DNA of 64,000 nucleotides from Solirubrobacter sp963724195 (lineage in GTDB: Bacteria; Actinomycetota; Thermoleophilia; Solirubrobacterales; Solirubrobacteraceae), in contig CAVRTQ010000027.1 in the NCBI GenBank assembly GCA_963724195.1, forward strand, positions 124,001 to 188,000. The letters are read 5' to 3'. This document shows positions 18,328 through 27,590 of the stretch, piece after piece. A program made the position numbers and the translations under genes. Under the pieces are notes generated by a model. That model saw only the letters and a program-made list of their open reading frames with translations, was not told the origin of the DNA and did not search any database. Within the stretch, counting starts at the first letter, position 1. Each line of letters opens with the position of its first letter.

Positions 18328-18429
18328 GCCTGCCGACCTCATAACCCCGTCGGTAGGACCCACTGAGTCCATCAGTGGGTGTGTAGCACCCTCTCCTCCC
18401 TCAGCCGCCGTCCCCTTGTGGGGCGGCGG
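18328..18429 (+). terminator. Three tandem hairpins after the basic-protein gene
   Basis: Hairpin 1 at 18328-18355 has arms CTGCCGAC and GTCGGTAG (one G-T pair). Hairpin 2 at 18359-18379 has perfect arms CCCACTGA and TCAGTGGG with a 5-nt loop. Hairpin 3 at 18405-18429 has arms CCGCCG-T-CCCC and GGGGCGGCGG with loop TTGT, followed by TGGTGTTT. Together they look like strong transcription termination before the next gene. Confidence 0.55.
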
Positions 18430-18495
18430 TGGTGTTTAAGCGTGGGATCGACGATCCCTGGATCAGCGATCCGAGGACGCCGATACTGGGAGCCG

Positions 18496-19341
18496 ATGAT
18501 GGATCGCTCCCAGCTGGCCGACTTCCTGCGCCGCCGCCGCGAGGCGCTGCAGCCCGAGGACGTCGGGCTCGGCGCCGGGGCGCGGCGCCGCACCAAGGGC
18601 CTGCGGCGCGAGGAGGTGGCGATGCTCGCGCACATGTCGACCGACTACTACGCGCGGCTGGAGCAGCAGCGCGGGCCCGCAGCCGTCCGAGCAGATGCTC
18701 GCGGCGCTCGCGCGCGGGCTGCGGCTCAGCCTGGACGAGCGTGACCACCTGTTCCGGCTGGCAGGCCAGACGCCGGCCCCGCGGGCGCGGCGCACCGAGC
18801 ACGTCAACCCGGCGCTGATGCGCGTGCTCGACCGGCTCGACACGCCCGCGCAGGTGATGTCCGACCTGGGCGTGACGCTCGTGCAGAACGACCTGGCGAT
18901 CGCGCTGGTCGGCGATCAGACCCGCCACACCGGCCTGGCGCGGCACCTGGGGTTCCGCTGGTTCACCGATCCCGCCGAGCGCGAGATCTACCCGGCCGAG
19001 GATCACGCGCACCACAGTCGCGTCTACGCGGCCGGCATGCGCGGCCATCCTCGCCCGCGACACGACCGACGAGCGGGCGCTCGACCTGGTCGCGCAGCTG
19101 CAGCGGCACAGCCCGGAGTTCGCCGCGCTTGTGGGCGGAGCACGAGATCGCCGTCAACTTCAGCGAGCGCAAGCGCCTCGTGCACCCCCAGCTCGGGCTG
19201 CTGGAGCTGTGGTGCCAGGTCCTGATCAACGCGGACGAGGGGCAGGTGCTGCTCGTCTACACCGCCACGCCCGGGACGGAGAGCCACGACAAGTTGCGCC
19301 TGCTGGGACTGACGAACCAGGGATCGACGCTCCCTTCATAG
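18496..19341 (+). CDS. XRE-family regulator with MmyB-like ligand-binding domain (three indels)
   Basis: The N-terminus has a helix-turn-helix: LADFLRRRREALQPEDVGL, TKGLRREEVAMLAHMSTDYYARLEQQRG. The C-terminal half is the MmyB-type domain: RHLGFRWFTDPAEREIYPAED, ALDLVAQLQRHSPEFAAL, NFSERKRLVHPQLGLLEL. Three +1 insertions restore the frame when removed: an extra C in CCC near 18680, an extra G near 19043 and an extra T near 19129. Family members regulate small-molecule detoxification or fatty-acid-related genes, often an adjacent SDR. The next gene, an SDR on the same strand 28 bp downstream, fits that pattern. Confidence 0.82.
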
Positions 19342-19369
19342 AACGCCCGCGTGAGGTCAAGCTCTTTGC

Positions 19370-20276
19370 ATGCCCGACATTGACGTTCCTGACCTGACCG
19401 GCAAGCTCGCCCTTGTCACCGGCGCCAGCGACGGCATCGGTCTCGAGCTCGCCCGGCACCTGACCCAGGCCGGCGCCGAAGTGCTGATGCCCGTCCGCAA
19501 CCAGGCGAAGGGCACTGCCGCGGCCGGCCGCATCGGAGGCAACGTGCGAGTCCTCGAGCTCGATCTCGCCTCGCTGGCCTCAGTGGAGCGACTCGCCGCG
19601 ACGCTGCTGGCGGAGGGGCGCCCGATCGACGTGCTGATCAACAACGCGGGCGTGATGACCCCGCCGGAGCGCCGCGCGACCGAGGACGGCTTCGAGCTGC
19701 AGTTCGGCACCAACCATCTCGGTCACTTCGCGCTCACCGGGCGTCTGCTGCCGCTCCTGCGCGGCGCGCACGTGGTCACCCAGTCCAGCGTCGCCGCGCG
19801 CAGCGGCGCAGTGCACTGGGACGACCTGCAGTGGGAGCGCTCCTACGACGCGAACAAGGCCTACGGCAGCTCGAAGATCGCCAACGGGCTGTTCGGCCTG
19901 CACCTCGAGCGCCTCAGCCGCGCACGTGGCTGGGGCCTGACCAGCAACGTGTCCCACCCGGGCGTCACACCCACCAACCTGCTCGCGGCCCAGCCCGGAA
20001 TGGGGCGCTCGCAGGACACGCGCGCGATCCGGGTGATCCGCTGGATCGCGGCGAGCCCCCTGCCGTTCTCGCAGACCCCCGACAAGGCCGCACTCACCGC
20101 GCTGTACGCCGCGCAGACGCCGGGCGGTCGGTTCTATGGCCCCAAGGGGCCCGGGAACCTCGCGGGCGCGCCCGCCGAGCAAAAGCCCTACAAGCCGTTC
20201 GCCGGCGAACCAGGACGCGGAGCGGCTGTGGACGGTGTCCGAGCAGCTCACCGGGGTGCGGTGGCCCTCCACTTAG
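19370..20276 (+). CDS. Short-chain dehydrogenase/reductase (SDR)
   Basis: The protein (about 301 aa) has the classical SDR motifs: TGASDGIG cofactor loop near residue 18, NNAG near residue 90 and YGSSKIAN (catalytic YxxxK) near residue 164. It resembles the retinol-dehydrogenase/protochlorophyllide-reductase-like SDRs. An extra G near 20206 shifts the last 24 codons. When it is removed the protein ends ERLWTVSEQLTGVRWPST at the TAG at 20274-20276, a typical ending for this group. It follows the MmyB-like regulator closely and is probably its target. Confidence 0.85.
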
Positions 20277-20450
20277 AAACGCTTTAGCGGGTCACCCCCG
20301 ACGTCATTTGCGGGGTACCCCCCATGGCGAACGTGAGCCGGGGGTGTGAGTATGCGGAGTGCGACATGGACGTAGGGCCCACCGGCATCGCTCGCCGTTT
20401 CACTGGCGGCGTGCCCGCGGCCAGACCCCCTCGAGCACGCTTCGGTTAGC

Positions 20451-21467
20451 GTGCCGGTGGCGCCCGACTCCGTCCCTCCCGTTGCCGTCAGACTGGGAGC
20501 CGTGTCCCCCTCTTCGCGCGGTCCTGCGCTGTTCTGGCGCGTCGCGATCGGCAATGCGGCGGTGCTCGCCGCCGCGTGCGTGATCACCGCGATCGTGTTC
20601 GCCCCGAGCGGGACCGACGTCGCGCTGCGCGAGCTCGCGATCTTCGGCGGCAGCCTCGTCACGATGCTCGCGATCAACCTGCTGCTCCTGCGCCACGCGC
20701 TGGGGCCGCTGCGGGAGCTGACGAGCTTCGCGCGCCGGATCGACCCGCTCGAGCCCGGCCTGCGGCTGCAGGTCACCGGTGGGGACTCCGAGGCCACCGA
20801 GCTCGCCGACGCGTTCAACGACATGCTCGACCGCCTGGAGGCGGAGCGGCGCGCGAGCGTCGGCCGCGCGCTCGCCGCGCAGGAGGGCGAGCGGCTGCGT
20901 GTGGCGCAGGAGCTGCACGACGGCGTGGGCCAGAGCCTCACCGGCGTGGTCCTGCAGCTCGGGCGCGTCGCGCGCGACGTCGACGCCGTGGCCAAGCCGG
21001 GCGTGATCGAAGCGCAGGAGACCGCCCGCGAGAGCCTGGAGGAGGTGCGCCGGATCGCACGCCGGCTGCGCCCCGAGGCGCTCGACGACCTCGGCCTGGC
21101 CAGCGCGCTGCTCGTCCTGGGCGAGCGGGTGGCCGAGCACACCGAGCTCCACGTCGACGTGGCCGTGCAACCCGGCCTGGCGTTCAACGCCGACGAGGAG
21201 CTCGTGCTCTATCGCGTGGCCCAGGAGGCGCTGACGAACGTCGCCCGCCACTCCGGGGCCAAGCGCGCCGAGGTCCGGCTCGCGCTGCACAGCGGCCGTC
21301 CGCTCCTGGAGGTCGACGACGACGGCACCGGGCTCCCGCACGACGCCCGCGAGGGCAGCGGCGTGCTCGGGATGCGCGAACGCGCGGTGCTCGTCGGCGG
21401 CACGCTCAAGCTGAACTCGAGTCCCCTGGGCGGCGCACGCGTCACCCTGGAGCTCCCCGAACCATGA
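20451..21467 (+). CDS. NarL-type sensor histidine kinase
   Basis: The protein (338 aa from GTG 20451; GTG 20502 is an alternative start) has a two-helix membrane region (about residues 28-78), a HAMP-like segment LRHALGPLRELTSFARRID and a HisKA_3 box AQELHDGVGQSLTGVV with the phospho-acceptor His near residue 155. A HATPase_c domain follows, with YRVAQEALTNVARHSGA and DDGTGLPHD. It senses an unknown signal with a very small extracytoplasmic loop. Its TGA overlaps the ATG of the response regulator gene (ATGA), so the two are translationally coupled. Confidence 0.9.
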   Translation: MPVAPDSVPPVAVRLGAVSPSSRGPALFWRVAIGNAAVLAAACVITAIVFAPSGTDVALRELAIFGGSLVTMLAINLLLLRHALGPLRELTSFARRIDPLEPGLRLQVTGGDSEATELADAFNDMLDRLEAERRASVGRALAAQEGERLRVAQELHDGVGQSLTGVVLQLGRVARDVDAVAKPGVIEAQETARESLEEVRRIARRLRPEALDDLGLASALLVLGERVAEHTELHVDVAVQPGLAFNADEELVLYRVAQEALTNVARHSGAKRAEVRLALHSGRPLLEVDDDGTGLPHDAREGSGVLGMRERAVLVGGTLKLNSSPLGGARVTLELPEP

Positions 21468-22118
21468 ACGCACCCACCCGGATCATGCTCGCCGACGACC
21501 ACGCGGTCGTCCGCCGCGGGCTTCGTCTCGTCCTCGAAGGCGAGCCCGACCTGCGCGTCGTGGCGGAGGTCGGCGACGGCGCCGAGGCCGTCGAGCGCGG
21601 CCTGCAGGACGACGTGGACCTGGCCGTCCTGGACATCTCGATGCCGCGCATGACCGGCCTGCAGGCCGCGCGTGAGCTCACGAACCGCCGCGACGGACTG
21701 CGCGTGCTGATCCTCTCCATGCACGACAACGAGCAGTACCTGTTCGAGGCGCTGCGGGCGGGCGCGTCGGGCTACGTGCTCAAGAGCGTCGCCGACCGCG
21801 ACCTGGTCGAGGCCTGCCGGGCCACGATGCGCGGCGAGCCGTTCCTGTATCCCGGGTGCGGTCCGCGCGCTGATGCGGGACTTCGTGGAGCGCGCCCGGC
21901 GCGGCGAGACGCCACCCGACGACCCGCTCACCCCGCGCGAGGTGGAGATCGTCAAGCTCATCGCCGAAGCCCGGACCACGCGCGAGATCGCCGGCGACCT
22001 CGTGCTCAGCGAGAAGACGGTCGAGCGCCACCGCACGAACATCCTGTCCAAGCTCGGCATGCGCGACCGCGTGGAGCTCGTGCGCTACGCCATCCGGCGC
22101 GGACTGGTGGAGCCCTAG
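21464..22118 (+). CDS. LuxR/NarL-family response regulator (frameshifted)
   Basis: The receiver domain has MLADDHAVVRRGL and the phospho-acceptor Asp in LAVLDISMPRMTG (about residue 58). The C-terminal LuxR HTH is DPLTPREVEIVKLIAEARTT, EKTVERHRTNILSKLGM. An extra G in the GGG run near 21855 breaks the linker; without it the sequence reads YPGAVRALMRDFVERARRG. It pairs with the kinase immediately upstream. Confidence 0.9.
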
Positions 22119-22135
22119 CGCCTGAATACGGGGCT

Positions 22136-22152
22136 CCCCGGATAGACCGGGG
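22136..22152 (+). terminator. Hairpin after response regulator gene
   Basis: Arms CCCCGG and CCGGGG surround the loop ATAGA in the 60-bp gap after the response-regulator gene. No T-run follows, so termination is only possible, not certain. Confidence 0.35.
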
Positions 22153-22178
22153 CGCCCAGCGTCCAGCATCCTCGGCCG

Positions 22179-22739
22179 ATGCTGGATCTCGTCATCGTCG
22201 ACGACCATCCCGCGGTCCGCTCCGGACTGCGCGGGCTGCTCGACGAGGCGGAGGGCCTGCGCATCGTCGCGACCGCGGCCACGGCGCAGGAGGGCTTCCA
22301 GGCCATCGCCGACCTGCGTCCGGCGGTCGCGCTGCTGGACCTGCACCTGCCCGACGACGACGGCCTGTCGCTCTGCCTGCGCACCCGCGCGCTGCCGGAG
22401 CCGCCGCGGGCCGTGATCTACAGCGCGTTCGCCGATGCCGGGCTGGGGGTCCGGGCCGCGATCGCCGGCGCCTACGCCGTGCTCGCGAAGTCCGCGTCGC
22501 CGCGCGCGCTCACCGCCGTGCTGCGCGGTGAGCTGCGCCCGCCGCTGGACCCGCGGGCGCTGCGGGCGCTCGGCGAGCGGCTGGAGCCGCCGGAGCTCGC
22601 GATCCTCGGCATGCTCGCCCACGGCGTCGCCGAGGACGAGGTCGCGGCGACGCTGGGCCTCTCGCCGGAGGGCGCCCGTGCCCGGCGCGCGCAGATGCTC
22701 GCCCGGTTAGATGGCCGACGCCCGCTCGCCGCCGCCTGA
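22179..22739 (+). CDS. Second response regulator with degenerate output domain
   Basis: The 186-aa protein has a receiver domain with IVDDHPAVRSGLRGLLDE and the phosphorylation Asp in VALLDLHLPDDDG (about residue 54). A short C-terminal region follows, PPELAILGMLAHGVAEDEVAATLGLSPEGARARRAQ, which resembles a sigma-70 region 4/LuxR HTH. It may be an unpaired regulator driven by the kinase two genes upstream. The ATG at 22179 lies 60 bp after the first regulator. Confidence 0.75.
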   Translation: MLDLVIVDDHPAVRSGLRGLLDEAEGLRIVATAATAQEGFQAIADLRPAVALLDLHLPDDDGLSLCLRTRALPEPPRAVIYSAFADAGLGVRAAIAGAYAVLAKSASPRALTAVLRGELRPPLDPRALRALGERLEPPELAILGMLAHGVAEDEVAATLGLSPEGARARRAQMLARLDGRRPLAAA

Positions 22740-22763
22740 GTCACGCCTGCCAAACTAGGACCC

Positions 22764-23912
22764 ATGCCCACGAGAGACCAGATCCTCGAGGCGCTCAAGG
22801 TCGTCATCGATCCCGAGCTGCACAAAGACATCGTCACGCTCGGGATGGTCCGCTCGATTGACATCGCCGAAACCGGTGCGGTCAACGTCACGGTCTCACT
22901 GACGACCCCCGGCTGCCCGATCAAAGGCCATTTCCAGACCGGCGTCGCGAACGCCGTCAAAGCCCTCGAGGGCGTCACGGCGGTCAGCGTCGGCTTCGAC
23001 GTCCTGTCCGACACCGAGAAGCAGGGCCTCCAGCAGAAGCTGGGCCGCGCCTCCGGTCTGCCCGCGGGCGCGCTCGCGCAGGTCGCGAACGTGGTCTGCA
23101 TCGGCTCCGGCAAGGGCGGCGTGGGCAAGTCCACGCTGACCGTCAACCTCGCCGCCGCGCTGCAGGCCGAGGGCAAGAAGGTCGGCGTCCTGGACGCGGA
23201 CGTCTGGGGCTACTCGATCCCGCGCATGCTCGGGCTCGGCGGCCAGCGCCCGTCGGTCTCGGCCGACCGCAAGATCCTCCCGCTCGAGTCGCACGGCATC
23301 AAGGTCATCTCGATCGGCTTCTTCCTCAAGGAGGACGAGGCGGTCGTCTGGCGCGGCCCGATGCTGCACAAGGCGCTCACCCAGTTCCTCGACGACGTCG
23401 CCTGGGGCGAGCTCGACTACCTGCTGATCGACCTGCCGCCGGGCACGGGCGACGTCTCGATGACGCTCTCCCAGCTGCTCCCGCAGGCCACGTTCATGAT
23501 CGTCACGACGCCGCAGGACGCCGCGCAGAAGGTCGCGCGCCGCTCCGCCCAGATGGCCGACAAGGTCAACCTGGAGATCTCGGCCGTCGTCGAGAACATG
23601 TCCGGCTTCACCACGCCGAGCGGCGAGCGCTTCCCGATCTTCGGCGAGGGCGGCGGCCAGCGCCTGGCCGACGAGCTCGACGTCCCGTTGCTCGGCCAGA
23701 TCCCGCTGACGATGCCGCTGCGCGCCCACGCGGACGCCGGCATCCCGCTCGTCGCGGTCGATCCCGACGATCCGGCCGCCCAGGCCATCCGCCACACCGC
23801 CCGTGGGCTGATGGCGATGGCCCCGGCGAAGCCCGTCGCCCTTCCGGTGCTGGAAGTCGTCCAGACCGGCCCGCCGTCACCCGTCGGGATGTCGCTCCCG
23901 ATGGCCGGCTAG
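22764..23912 (+). CDS. mrp: Mrp/ApbC-family P-loop ATPase, iron-sulfur carrier
   Basis: The 382-aa protein has an N-terminal MIP18/DUF59 domain (residues 1-85, with TLGMVRSIDI and TTPGCPIKGHFQ). A Mrp/NBP35-like ATPase follows with Walker A GKGGVGKST near residue 115, LDADVWGYSIPRMLG and DLPPGTGDVSMTL. The CxxC that bridges the Fe-S cluster in most Mrp proteins is replaced here by ENMSGFTTPSGERFPIFGEG. Mycobacterial Mrp has the same replacement, so it is a lineage trait rather than damage. The predicted role is assembly or transfer of Fe-S clusters; it is adjacent to a ferredoxin gene. Confidence 0.9.
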   Translation: MPTRDQILEALKVVIDPELHKDIVTLGMVRSIDIAETGAVNVTVSLTTPGCPIKGHFQTGVANAVKALEGVTAVSVGFDVLSDTEKQGLQQKLGRASGLPAGALAQVANVVCIGSGKGGVGKSTLTVNLAAALQAEGKKVGVLDADVWGYSIPRMLGLGGQRPSVSADRKILPLESHGIKVISIGFFLKEDEAVVWRGPMLHKALTQFLDDVAWGELDYLLIDLPPGTGDVSMTLSQLLPQATFMIVTTPQDAAQKVARRSAQMADKVNLEISAVVENMSGFTTPSGERFPIFGEGGGQRLADELDVPLLGQIPLTMPLRAHADAGIPLVAVDPDDPAAQAIRHTARGLMAMAPAKPVALPVLEVVQTGPPSPVGMSLPMAG

Positions 23913-23921
23913 CAGCCGCTT

Positions 23922-23950
23922 GCGACGCTCGCCGCTCCGGCGAGCGTCGC
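23922..23950. terminator. Strong bidirectional terminator between mrp and ferredoxin
   Basis: Perfect 13-bp arms, GCGACGCTCGCCG (23922-23934) and CGGCGAGCGTCGC (23938-23950), surround a 3-nt loop CTC. The hairpin lies between two convergent genes and can serve both. It is the longest uninterrupted stem I found in the window. Confidence 0.75.
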
Positions 23951-23955
23951 TGCGC

Positions 23956-24219
23956 TCATTTGCCGGCGAAGTACGCGGCGTTGCGCTCGGCGAACGCCGA
24001 CCACTCGTCGGGCAGCTGGTCTTCAGCGAAGCACGCGTCGACCGGGCACGCCTCGACGCAGGCGTCGCAGTCGATGCACTCGTCCGGGTCGATATAGAGC
24101 TGTTCGACCTTGTCGTAGTCCGGCTCGTCGGGCGTCGGGTGGATGCAGTCGACGGGGCAGACCTCGACGCAGGAGTTGTCCTTGGTTCCCACACAGGGCT
24201 CGGCGATCACGTAGGCCAT
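23956..24219 (-). CDS. fdxA: Ferredoxin, 7Fe/8Fe type
   Basis: The 87-aa protein starts MAYVIAEPCVGTKDNSCVE. It has the FdxA cysteine pattern: CVGTKDNSCVEVCPVDCIHP, with C-x7-C-x3-C-P, then CIDCDACVEACPVDACF (a CxxCxxCxxxCP motif). This fits a [3Fe-4S][4Fe-4S] or 2[4Fe-4S] ferredoxin, a cytoplasmic electron carrier. The ATG at 24219 is followed by the classic FdxA opening. The gene is monocistronic and convergent with mrp. Confidence 0.93.
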   Translation of the reverse strand: MAYVIAEPCVGTKDNSCVEVCPVDCIHPTPDEPDYDKVEQLYIDPDECIDCDACVEACPVDACFAEDQLPDEWSAFAERNAAYFAGK

Positions 24220-24252
24220 GGCCCCAATGGTCGCATAGGCTGGTGATCGACT

Positions 24253-25158
24253 GTGCTTCTGCTGACTGGAGCCACTGGATTGCTGGGCCGCGCCGTGGTC
24301 CGTCGCCTGGTCGCAAACCGCGTGCCAGTGCGGTGTCTGGTGCGGGATCCGCGCGGTTTGGGGCCTGAGCGCGTAAGGGTCCAATTGTCGATCGGAGATC
24401 TGGCCGATCCGTCTTCTTGGCGACACGCACTGCGGGGCGTGGACACCGTCGTGCACCTCGCGGGCGGGGCGCGCGACCAGCCGCGGGCGACGGTGGAGGA
24501 GCTCAACGGCCTCGCCGCGTTCCGCCTGTTGCGCGCCGCGGAGCGGGTCGGCGCCCAGCACTTCGTGTGGATCACGCCGCTCGGCGCCACGCCGCACCAC
24601 CCGATGCGGATGCACCGGGCGAAGGCGCTCGCCGCGACGGCGATCGAAGCGGCGGAGATCCCGACCACGACGCTCGCGCACTCGCTGATGTACGCGCCCG
24701 GCGACCGGCACCTGCTGTGGGTGGAGCGGCTCGGCTACCTGCCGCTGGTGCCGCTGGTGGGCCGCGGGATCGCCCGCACGCAACCGATCTGGGCCGAGGA
24801 CATGGCCGACGTGGTGATGGCGGCGATCGAGGCCCCGGACGGCCATCGCCGCTTCGAGCTGGCGGGGCCGGAGACGCTCACGCAGCGCGAGGTCGTGCGG
24901 CTCGTGCTCGCCTCCTCGGGCCGGCGCCGCCGCGCGCTCCCACTCCCGCTGGCCGGGCTCAGGGCCGCCCTGCGGGCCGAGGAGACGCTCGCCGGCCCCA
25001 CCTCGCTGATCACCTGGGACGAGGCGCAACTGCTGGCGGTGGAGATGCTGTCCGCGCGCGGGACCACCGACGCCGAGGCGCTCGGCGTCACGCCCCGCCG
25101 GATGGCGGCGGTTCTGGGCGCAGGTGTGCCCAAGGGCTGGCGTATTCGAGCTGCCTAG
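24253..25158 (+). CDS. NmrA-like NAD(P)-binding protein
   Basis: The 301-aa protein begins with a GTG and LLLTGATGLLGRAVVRRL, a Rossmann GATGxxG motif. It continues with an atypical SDR fold (VDTVVHLAGGARDQ, FVWITPLGATPHHPMRMHRAKAL), close to NmrA/complex I NDUFA9-like epimerases. The catalytic YxxxK is not present; the position reads RMHRAKA, so the role may be regulatory or assembly-related. The end overlaps the convergent amidase gene by 71 bp. Confidence 0.75.
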   Translation: MLLLTGATGLLGRAVVRRLVANRVPVRCLVRDPRGLGPERVRVQLSIGDLADPSSWRHALRGVDTVVHLAGGARDQPRATVEELNGLAAFRLLRAAERVGAQHFVWITPLGATPHHPMRMHRAKALAATAIEAAEIPTTTLAHSLMYAPGDRHLLWVERLGYLPLVPLVGRGIARTQPIWAEDMADVVMAAIEAPDGHRRFELAGPETLTQREVVRLVLASSGRRRRALPLPLAGLRAALRAEETLAGPTSLITWDEAQLLAVEMLSARGTTDAEALGVTPRRMAAVLGAGVPKGWRIRAA

Positions 25159-26518
25159 CGATCTGCAGCAGCCGGTCCTCGGCCAGCGGCCGCCCCACGA
25201 TCTGGATGCCGACCGGGAGCCCGTCCGCCCCGAGCCCGACCGGCACGGAGATCGCGGGCTGCCCCGTGAGGTTGAACAGCGACGTGTACGGCGTGAAGAC
25301 GCCGGAGCGGTTGAGGTCGCGCAGCGGGTGCTCCCCGGAGCCGTGGCACTCGCCGATCGGCAGCGGCCGCTCCCCCAGCGCGGGCGTCACCAGCAGGTCG
25401 TAGTCGGCGAAGAAGCCGACGAGCCGCCGCGAGAGCGCCTGCAGCTGCGTCAGCGTGCCCATGTAGGCCAGCGCGGGCGTCTGGCGGGCCCGCTCCAGCA
25501 GCGCGCGGGACAGCGGCTCGATCTCGTCCTCCTCGGGCTCGCGGCCGCGGATCCGCACGCACATCTCGATCCCGAGCGCGATCGCCGGCCCGAAGACGTT
25601 GATGAACGCCTCGAGCACCTCGGCGGGCGGGAACGGCGGCGTGACCTCCTCGACCTCGTGGCCGAGGCCCTGCAGGATCTCGGCGCCGCGGCGGACGCCT
25701 TCGAGCGCGTCGGCCGGCGGCTCCACGCCGAGCGGGTTGGCGGCGGTGACGGCGATCCGCAGCTTGCCGGGATCGCGCCGCAGCGCGGTGGCGTAGGGCT
25801 CAGGCGGCTTCGGCGCCCAGTTCGCGTCACCGACCTCGTAGCCGCTGAGCACGTCGAGCGCGTGCGCGGTGTCGGCCACCGTGCGGGTGACCACGCCGTG
25901 GCAGGCCAGGAACGACTCGCCCATGGCCGGGCCGACCGAGATCCGCCCGCGGCTCGGCTTGAGCCCCACCAGGCCGCAGCAGGCCGCGGGGATGCGGATC
26001 GAGCCGCCGCCGTCGTTGGCGTGCGCGAGCGGGACCATCCCGGCCGCGACGGCCGCCGCCGACCCGCCGCTGGACCCGCCCGGCGTGCGCGACAGGTCCC
26101 ACGGGTTGCGCGTGGGACCGCCGAAGCGCGGCTCGGTCGTCGGCAGGATCGCGAACTCGGGCAGGTTCGTCGTGCCCACGATCACGAAGCCCGCCTCCCG
26201 CAGCCGGGACACGAGGAACGCGTCCTGGTCGGGCCTGAAGCCGTCGAGGAACTTGGAGCCGAAGTTGAGCGGGAAGCCCTTGACGGACACGTTGCCCTTG
26301 ACGGCGATCGGCACGCCCGCGAACGGCTGCGCGTCACCGGGCTTGACCTGGTCGGCGGCGGCCAGCGCCCGCTCGCCGTCGACGGCCACGAACGCGTTCA
26401 GCGCCGGATCCAGGGCCTCGATCCGCCGCAACGCCGCCTCGACGACCTCGCGCGCGCTCGCCTCGCCGCTCCGGACGAGCGCAGAGATCTCCACGGCGGA
26501 AGCGAACGCGGAATCCAC
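25088..26518 (-). CDS. Amidase signature family protein (GatA/AmiE-like)
   Basis: The 476-aa enzyme has the amidase signature Ser-cisSer-Lys triad: PIAVKGN near residue 72 (Lys), then the Ser/Gly-rich motif TPGGSSGGSAAAVAAGMVP and DGGGSIRIPAACCGLVGLKPS (residues about 147-182). It is related to GatA but lacks gatB or gatC neighbours, so it is more likely a stand-alone amide hydrolase. The start is the GTG at 26518. It is divergent from tdh with a 39-bp gap. Confidence 0.85.
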   Translation of the reverse strand: MDSAFASAVEISALVRSGEASAREVVEAALRRIEALDPALNAFVAVDGERALAAADQVKPGDAQPFAGVPIAVKGNVSVKGFPLNFGSKFLDGFRPDQDAFLVSRLREAGFVIVGTTNLPEFAILPTTEPRFGGPTRNPWDLSRTPGGSSGGSAAAVAAGMVPLAHANDGGGSIRIPAACCGLVGLKPSRGRISVGPAMGESFLACHGVVTRTVADTAHALDVLSGYEVGDANWAPKPPEPYATALRRDPGKLRIAVTAANPLGVEPPADALEGVRRGAEILQGLGHEVEEVTPPFPPAEVLEAFINVFGPAIALGIEMCVRIRGREPEEDEIEPLSRALLERARQTPALAYMGTLTQLQALSRRLVGFFADYDLLVTPALGERPLPIGECHGSGEHPLRDLNRSGVFTPYTSLFNLTGQPAISVPVGLGADGLPVGIQIVGRPLAEDRLLQIARQLEYASPWAHLRPEPPPSGGA

Positions 26519-26557
26519 TCGGACTGGACCCTACCTACTAAGGTCGTCGCCGCTCTT

Positions 26558-27587
26558 ATGCGCGCACTCGTGAAGGCCCACGCCGAGCCCGGTCTGTGGC
26601 TCCAGGACGTACCCGAGCCCGAGATCGGGATCAACGACGTGCTGATCCGCGTGGATCGCACCGGGATCTGCGGGACCGACCTGCACATCTCCAACTGGGA
26701 CGCCTGGGCCCAGAAGACGATCCCGGTCGGGCTCGTGATCGGGCACGAGTTCGTCGGCGACGTCGTCGCCGTGGGCGAGAACGTCACGGGCTTCGCGCCC
26801 GGCGACCTGGTCAGCGGCGAGGGCCACCTCGTGTGTGGCCGCTGCCGCAACTGCATGGCCGGCCGACGCCACCTGTGCGCGCACACCGAAGGCATCGGCG
26901 TGTCGCGGACGGGCGCGTTCGCGGAGTACATCGCGCTGCCGATGACCAACGTCTGGCATCACGGCAAGAACATCGGCCGCGACGTCGCTTCGATCTTCGA
27001 CCCGTTCGGCAACGCCGTCCACACCGCGCTCGCGTTCCCGGTGCTGGGCGAGGACGTGCTGATCACCGGCGCCGGGCCGATCGGGCAGATGGCCGCGGCG
27101 GTCGTCCGCCACGCCGGCGCCCGCCACGTCGTGATCACGGACGTCAACCCCGCCCGGCTCGAGCTCGCGCGGAAGATGGGCGTCACCCGCGCGGTCGACG
27201 TGAGCCAGGAAGACCTCGCCGACGTGCAAACACGAGCTGCACATGGAAGAGGGCTTCGACGTCGGCCTGGAGATGTCGGGCAACGCCAGCGCCCTGCGCG
27301 GCATGATCGCCAACATGTCCCACGGCGGGAAGATCGCCCTGCTCGGCATCCCGCCCGAGGAGTTCGCGATCGACTGGAACCAGGTCGTGTTCAACATGCT
27401 CACGATCAAGGGCATCTACGGGCGCGAGATGTACGAGACGTGGTACGCGATGACCGTGATGGTGCAGAGCGGGCTCGACATCTCGCCCGTGATCACGCAC
27501 CACTTCGCGGCCGCCGATCACGAGGAGGCGTTCGCCACGGCGGCGGGCGGCGCGGCGGGCAAGGTCATCCTGCACTGGAGGGACTAG
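26558..27587 (+). CDS. tdh: L-threonine 3-dehydrogenase (frameshifted)
   Basis: A zinc alcohol dehydrogenase-family protein (about 342 aa): catalytic zinc Cys in GICGTDLHI, GHEFVGDV, structural zinc Cys pattern in CGRCRNCMAGRRHLC, and a Rossmann motif GAGPIGQMAA. The C-terminal part has EGFDVGLEMSGN and IKGIYGREMYETWY, diagnostic of Tdh. An extra A in the AAA at 27228-27230 breaks the frame; without it the sequence reads DVQHELHMEEGFDVG. It oxidises L-threonine to 2-amino-3-oxobutyrate with NAD+. It is followed 3 bp later by kbl, the next enzyme of the pathway. Confidence 0.93.
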
Positions 27588-27590
27588 GGC

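Noticed and set aside
26519..26557. Glycine riboswitch before tdh-kbl
   Set aside because: The 39-bp gap is too short for a riboswitch and shows no conserved core.
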